From positions 1-55,624 of the forward strand of contig JAICDD010000006.1 of assembly GCA_020063625.1 (NCBI GenBank): a stretch of DNA of 55,624 bases, given 5' to 3'. Below are positions 53,121 to 55,624 of this stretch, in pieces (within the stretch, counting starts at the first letter, position 1; every line of letters begins with the position of its first letter). This DNA comes from Fusobacteriales bacterium (lineage in GTDB: Bacteria > Fusobacteriota > Fusobacteriia > Fusobacteriales > Fusobacteriaceae). Both the position numbers and the translations under genes were made by a program. The notes below the pieces were generated by a model. That model was not told where the DNA came from, did no database searches, and was given only the letters and a program-made list of their open reading frames with translations.

Positions 53121-53806
53121 AAAATATCCTCTTTATTTATTTCAATAACCTCTCCAATTGAAATATTTAATTTTTCCAAAGAGAGATTTGCAAATTTTAT
53201 TCTTTTTAAATAAATAACTTCATTATTTACAGCTCTTAACATCTCTTTTACTTGATGAAATTTTCCTTCTGTGATAGTTAAAAGTATTTTTTTATTTTCT
53301 AATTTTTCTACTTTAGCAGGTTTAGTAAGATAATCATCAAGAATTCTAACACCATTTTCTAGTTCAAATATCTCTTTATCAAAAATTTCATTTTTTAAAT
53401 GTACTTCATATGTTTTTTCAACATGTTTTTTTGGCGAAAGTAGAGAGTGAGCAAATTTTCCATCATTAGTGAGTAATAATAATCCCTCTGTATCAATGTC
53501 AAGTCTACCTACAGGGAAAAAATTTTTTTTAATTACAAAATCAGGTAAAATATCAAGTACAGTTTTATATTTTTTATCATCAGTAGCAGTAATAACACCG
53601 CTAGGCTTATTTAGTACATAATATCTAAATTCTTTATATTCTAAAATATTGTCATTATAAGAAATAGTATCTTTATTTTCATTGATTTTAGTATTATAGT
53701 TTTTTATTATAATATTGTTTACTTTAATTTTTCCATTTTTAATAATATTTTTCACTTCACTTCTTGTACCTATACCACATTCTGTTAAATATTTATCTAA
53801 TCTCAT
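53117..53806 (-). CDS. RsuA-family pseudouridine synthase
   Basis: 229 residues. An N-terminal S4 RNA-binding domain (M-R-L-D-K-Y-L-T-E-C-G-I-G-T-R-S-E) is followed by the catalytic domain with Y-V-L-N-K-P-S-G-V, G-R-L-D-I-D-T-E-G-L-L-L-L-T-N-D-G (catalytic Asp in R-L-D) and T-E-G-K-F-H-Q-V-K-E-M-L. It modifies 16S or 23S rRNA; which position cannot be told from sequence. Site aaaggag before the ATG. Confidence 0.92.
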   Translation of the reverse strand: MRLDKYLTECGIGTRSEVKNIIKNGKIKVNNIIIKNYNTKINENKDTISYNDNILEYKEFRYYVLNKPSGVITATDDKKYKTVLDILPDFVIKKNFFPVGRLDIDTEGLLLLTNDGKFAHSLLSPKKHVEKTYEVHLKNEIFDKEIFELENGVRILDDYLTKPAKVEKLENKKILLTITEGKFHQVKEMLRAVNNEVIYLKRIKFANLSLEKLNISIGEVIEINKEDIL

Positions 53807-53851
53807 ATAAACTCCTTTTAAAACTTAGATATAATAAAAAAAGGGACTAGA

Positions 53852-54535
53852 TTAGTCACCTAATTTTCTTAGTTCTATATCTAAATTATATCTTTTTTTA
53901 ATATCTTTTTTTAATTCTTTTGCAAGATTTTCAGCAATTAAATATTTTGAAACTAATACAAATTCATTATTATGTTTAATAATTTCAGCATCAATAATAT
54001 CATTTATTTTATTAAAAATATTATCAACTTCATTTTTATCATTTGATTTAAAAAATATAACTTTATAATTATTTTTCCAAATTATAGTATTATATTTATA
54101 ATTTGATTTTATCTCTTTTGCTAAATCGCCAGCTAAATTTATAGAGTATTGTTTTTTTGAGAAAAGTCTATAAAAATTTCCAATTTTATAAATTTCAGTA
54201 TCAATAATATTTGCTAAATTTTCTTTAACTTTTTGAGGTATATCAATACTATTTGAAGATATAATTTGAATTTGATAAAAATTTTTAGGTATATCAAATT
54301 GAAGTGGAGCATTATTTTCAATAGTTATAGAATTTTCAGTAGATATACTACTAGGTGTAGTAGATATAGAAATATTAGAAATATTATCAATTTCATTGAT
54401 TATATTTTTATTATTTTCAGATTTTGTTTCAGATTGTATAGATATATTGATTTTTTTAGGTTTAGAATAATGAAAAACTATTCCACCAAAAATAAAACCA
54501 ATGCCAAGTCCTAATAAAAAATATATTTTTCGCAT
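53852..54535 (-). CDS. Membrane-anchored SPOR-like protein
   Basis: 227 residues. One N-terminal membrane segment (about 4-24, L-L-G-L-G-I-G-F-I-F-G-G-I) precedes a Ser/Asn/Ile-rich linker (30-80). Two similar halves of about 70 residues follow, each with Y-[QK]-[IV]-x-x-[IF], a regular [AV]-x-x-[IL]-A-x-x-L helix and a final strand. This resembles tandem SPOR peptidoglycan-binding domains but is divergent. The outer position implies a cell-wall or division role (inference). Small basic remainder; site aggag. Confidence 0.55.
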   Translation of the reverse strand: MRKIYFLLGLGIGFIFGGIVFHYSKPKKINISIQSETKSENNKNIINEIDNISNISISTTPSSISTENSITIENNAPLQFDIPKNFYQIQIISSNSIDIPQKVKENLANIIDTEIYKIGNFYRLFSKKQYSINLAGDLAKEIKSNYKYNTIIWKNNYKVIFFKSNDKNEVDNIFNKINDIIDAEIIKHNNEFVLVSKYLIAENLAKELKKDIKKRYNLDIELRKLGD

Positions 54536-54692
54536 TTTTCCTCCAAGTTGATTATATATAATATAAATTAATTATATAATATTTCTATATTTTTTTCAAT
54601 TAGAATAAAAAGGTAAAATAATAAAAGGAAAACATAAAAAAATAACGAATATTATTATACATAAATAATTTTTTTTAAATACTGGAGGGAAT

Positions 54693-55624
54693 ATGGAAAA
54701 AAGATTTAATTCATTTAACGGGGTATTTTTACCTACTTTTCTTACAATAATAGGAGTTATATACTTTTTAAGACTTGGATGGGTAGTAGGAAATGCAGGA
54801 TTATTAGGAGCGATATCAATTATTGTATTAGCACATGTTATTACAATATCAACAGCACTATCTATGGCTTCTATTTCTACAAATATGAAAGTAGAAGGTG
54901 GAGGAGCATATTATATGATATCTAGAAGTTTGGGACTTGAAATAGGTGGAAGTATTGGAATACCACTATATTTATCTCAAGCTATATCTGTATCTTTATA
55001 TGTAATAGGTTTTATTGAGTCTATAAAACAGATATTTCCATAATTTTTTGAAAAAAGTATAAAAATTTCATTAAGATTTATACATACTGACTTAAATACA
55101 TTAATAATTTCATTAATAATTACAATAATAATAGGATTAATATCAATAATAGGGGCTGATTTAGCAGTTAAAGCACAATAATTTATTTTTGGAATATTAA
55201 TTTTAGCAATTATAAATATTGTTTTTTCAGGTAATTATGATAATGAAATAGTATTAGTAGGAAATTTTAGTGAAAGTAAAAATTATTTTCAGACTTTTGC
55301 AATATTTTTCCCAGCAGTAACAGGGATATTAGCTGGAGTAAGTATGTCTGGAGATTTAAAAAATCCTAAAAAAGATATACCTAAAGGGACATTTTGGGCA
55401 ATAGGAATTACATTTTTAATTTATTTATTTCAAGCATTTTGGTTTAGTAAAAATATAAGTGTAGATGCATCAATGGATAAATTAATATTAGTAAGAAATG
55501 GTGTAACAAAATTTCCAATTATAGTAATATTAGGTATATGGGCAGCTACATTATCATCAGCATTAGGTAGTATAATTGCAGCACCACGTACAATGCAGGC
55601 ATTAGCAAGAGATGGAGTATTGCC
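54693..55624 (+). pseudogene. Amino-acid/cation-chloride-type permease with two in-frame stops (partial)
   Basis: It starts at ATG 54693 after ctggaggg and runs off the window. M-E-K-R-F-N-S-F-N-G-V-F-L-P-T is followed by F-L-R-L-G-W-V-V-G, G-G-G-A-Y-Y-M-I-S-R-S-L-G and G-G-S-I-G-I-P-L-Y-L-S-Q. This is the APC-superfamily pattern closest to cation-chloride cotransporter-like permeases. In-frame TAA codons at 55041-55043 (after I-F-P) and 55179-55181 (in V-K-A-Q-*-F-I-F-G) interrupt an otherwise continuous frame. The later part (F-P-A-V-T-G-I-L-A-G-V-S-M-S-G-D-L and A-P-R-T-M-Q-A-L-A) is normal. No shift is needed, so both lesions look like substitutions. Confidence 0.8.

Noticed and set aside
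1-55624. tRNA or rRNA genes
   Set aside because: I saw no segment with the G-T-T-C-x-A-x-x-C loop in a cloverleaf and no rRNA-like GC-richer block.

Overview
The window is very AT-rich, with short intergenic gaps, Gram-negative outer-membrane genes (TonB/ExbB/ExbD, beta-barrels, lipoproteins) and Firmicutes-like housekeeping neighbours. A tandem glycine riboswitch sits in front of an alanine/glycine:cation symporter, as in Fusobacterium nucleatum, and there is an rplI - Lon-type protease - dnaB cluster. Together these point to a member of the Fusobacteriota. The sulfatase and anaerobic sulfatase-maturing enzyme suggest an anaerobe exposed to sulfated polysaccharide, possibly marine; that is inference.

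Region 1 (1-19.7 kb) is a beta-mannan utilisation locus. It opens with the tail of a sugar ABC permease, then a small ORF, a GH130_2 mannosyl-phosphorylase, a cellobiose 2-epimerase, a broken GH130_1 mannosylglucose phosphorylase and the remnant of a chemoreceptor. A second unit (3.9-11.0 kb) follows a LacI-type operator. It encodes three lipoproteins, one of them a GH5_7 endo-mannanase, plus an unusual outer-membrane beta-barrel fused to two carbohydrate-binding-like modules. The same W-x-W module recurs in three consecutive proteins. A third unit carries a PHP/DUF3604 hydrolase, a DUF202 protein, a sulfatase with a frameshift, its radical-SAM activase and a MATE transporter. manA follows with its own promoter. 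A convergent second mannanase (GH5_8) is broken by two lesions and is controlled by a promoter that carries two LacI-type operators. The expected flow is: surface mannan to oligosaccharides, ABC import, epimerisation and phosphorolysis to mannose-1-phosphate, then entry into glycolysis through ManA. The phosphomannomutase is not in the window.

Region 2 (19.7-25.2 kb) is an accessory strip. An EAL c-di-GMP phosphodiesterase gene is flanked on both sides by non-coding arrays of GTG/CAC-word repeats (about 240 bp before it, about 1.06 kb after it). The second array abuts a 5'-truncated outer-membrane-type gene. A frameshifted PAS-GGDEF gene and a DUF116 gene with an internal stop follow.

Region 3 (25.2-43.7 kb) is conserved core. 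It holds a TPR protein, a beta-barrel resembling a TonB-dependent receptor without a plug, ExbB, ExbD, TonB, DnaX, a HEAT-repeat protein, a GAF-GGDEF protein, a DUF2892 protein, a degenerate M20-like protein, a YybS-like membrane protein, bL9, a Lon-type protease, DnaB and a U32/TrhP protein.

Region 4 (43.7-55.6 kb) holds the glycine riboswitch and symporter, a GGDEF protein, GDPD, a degenerate sensor kinase with a periplasmic binding domain, an OmpR/HK two-component pair, AcpH, an RsuA-type pseudouridine synthase, a SPOR-like protein and, running off the edge, an amino-acid/cation-chloride-type permease with two in-frame stops.

Nine genes in the window are visibly damaged, several in A8 homopolymers but others by nonsense substitutions or a larger deletion. 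This is either real gene decay or a mixture of decay and consensus error; reads would decide.
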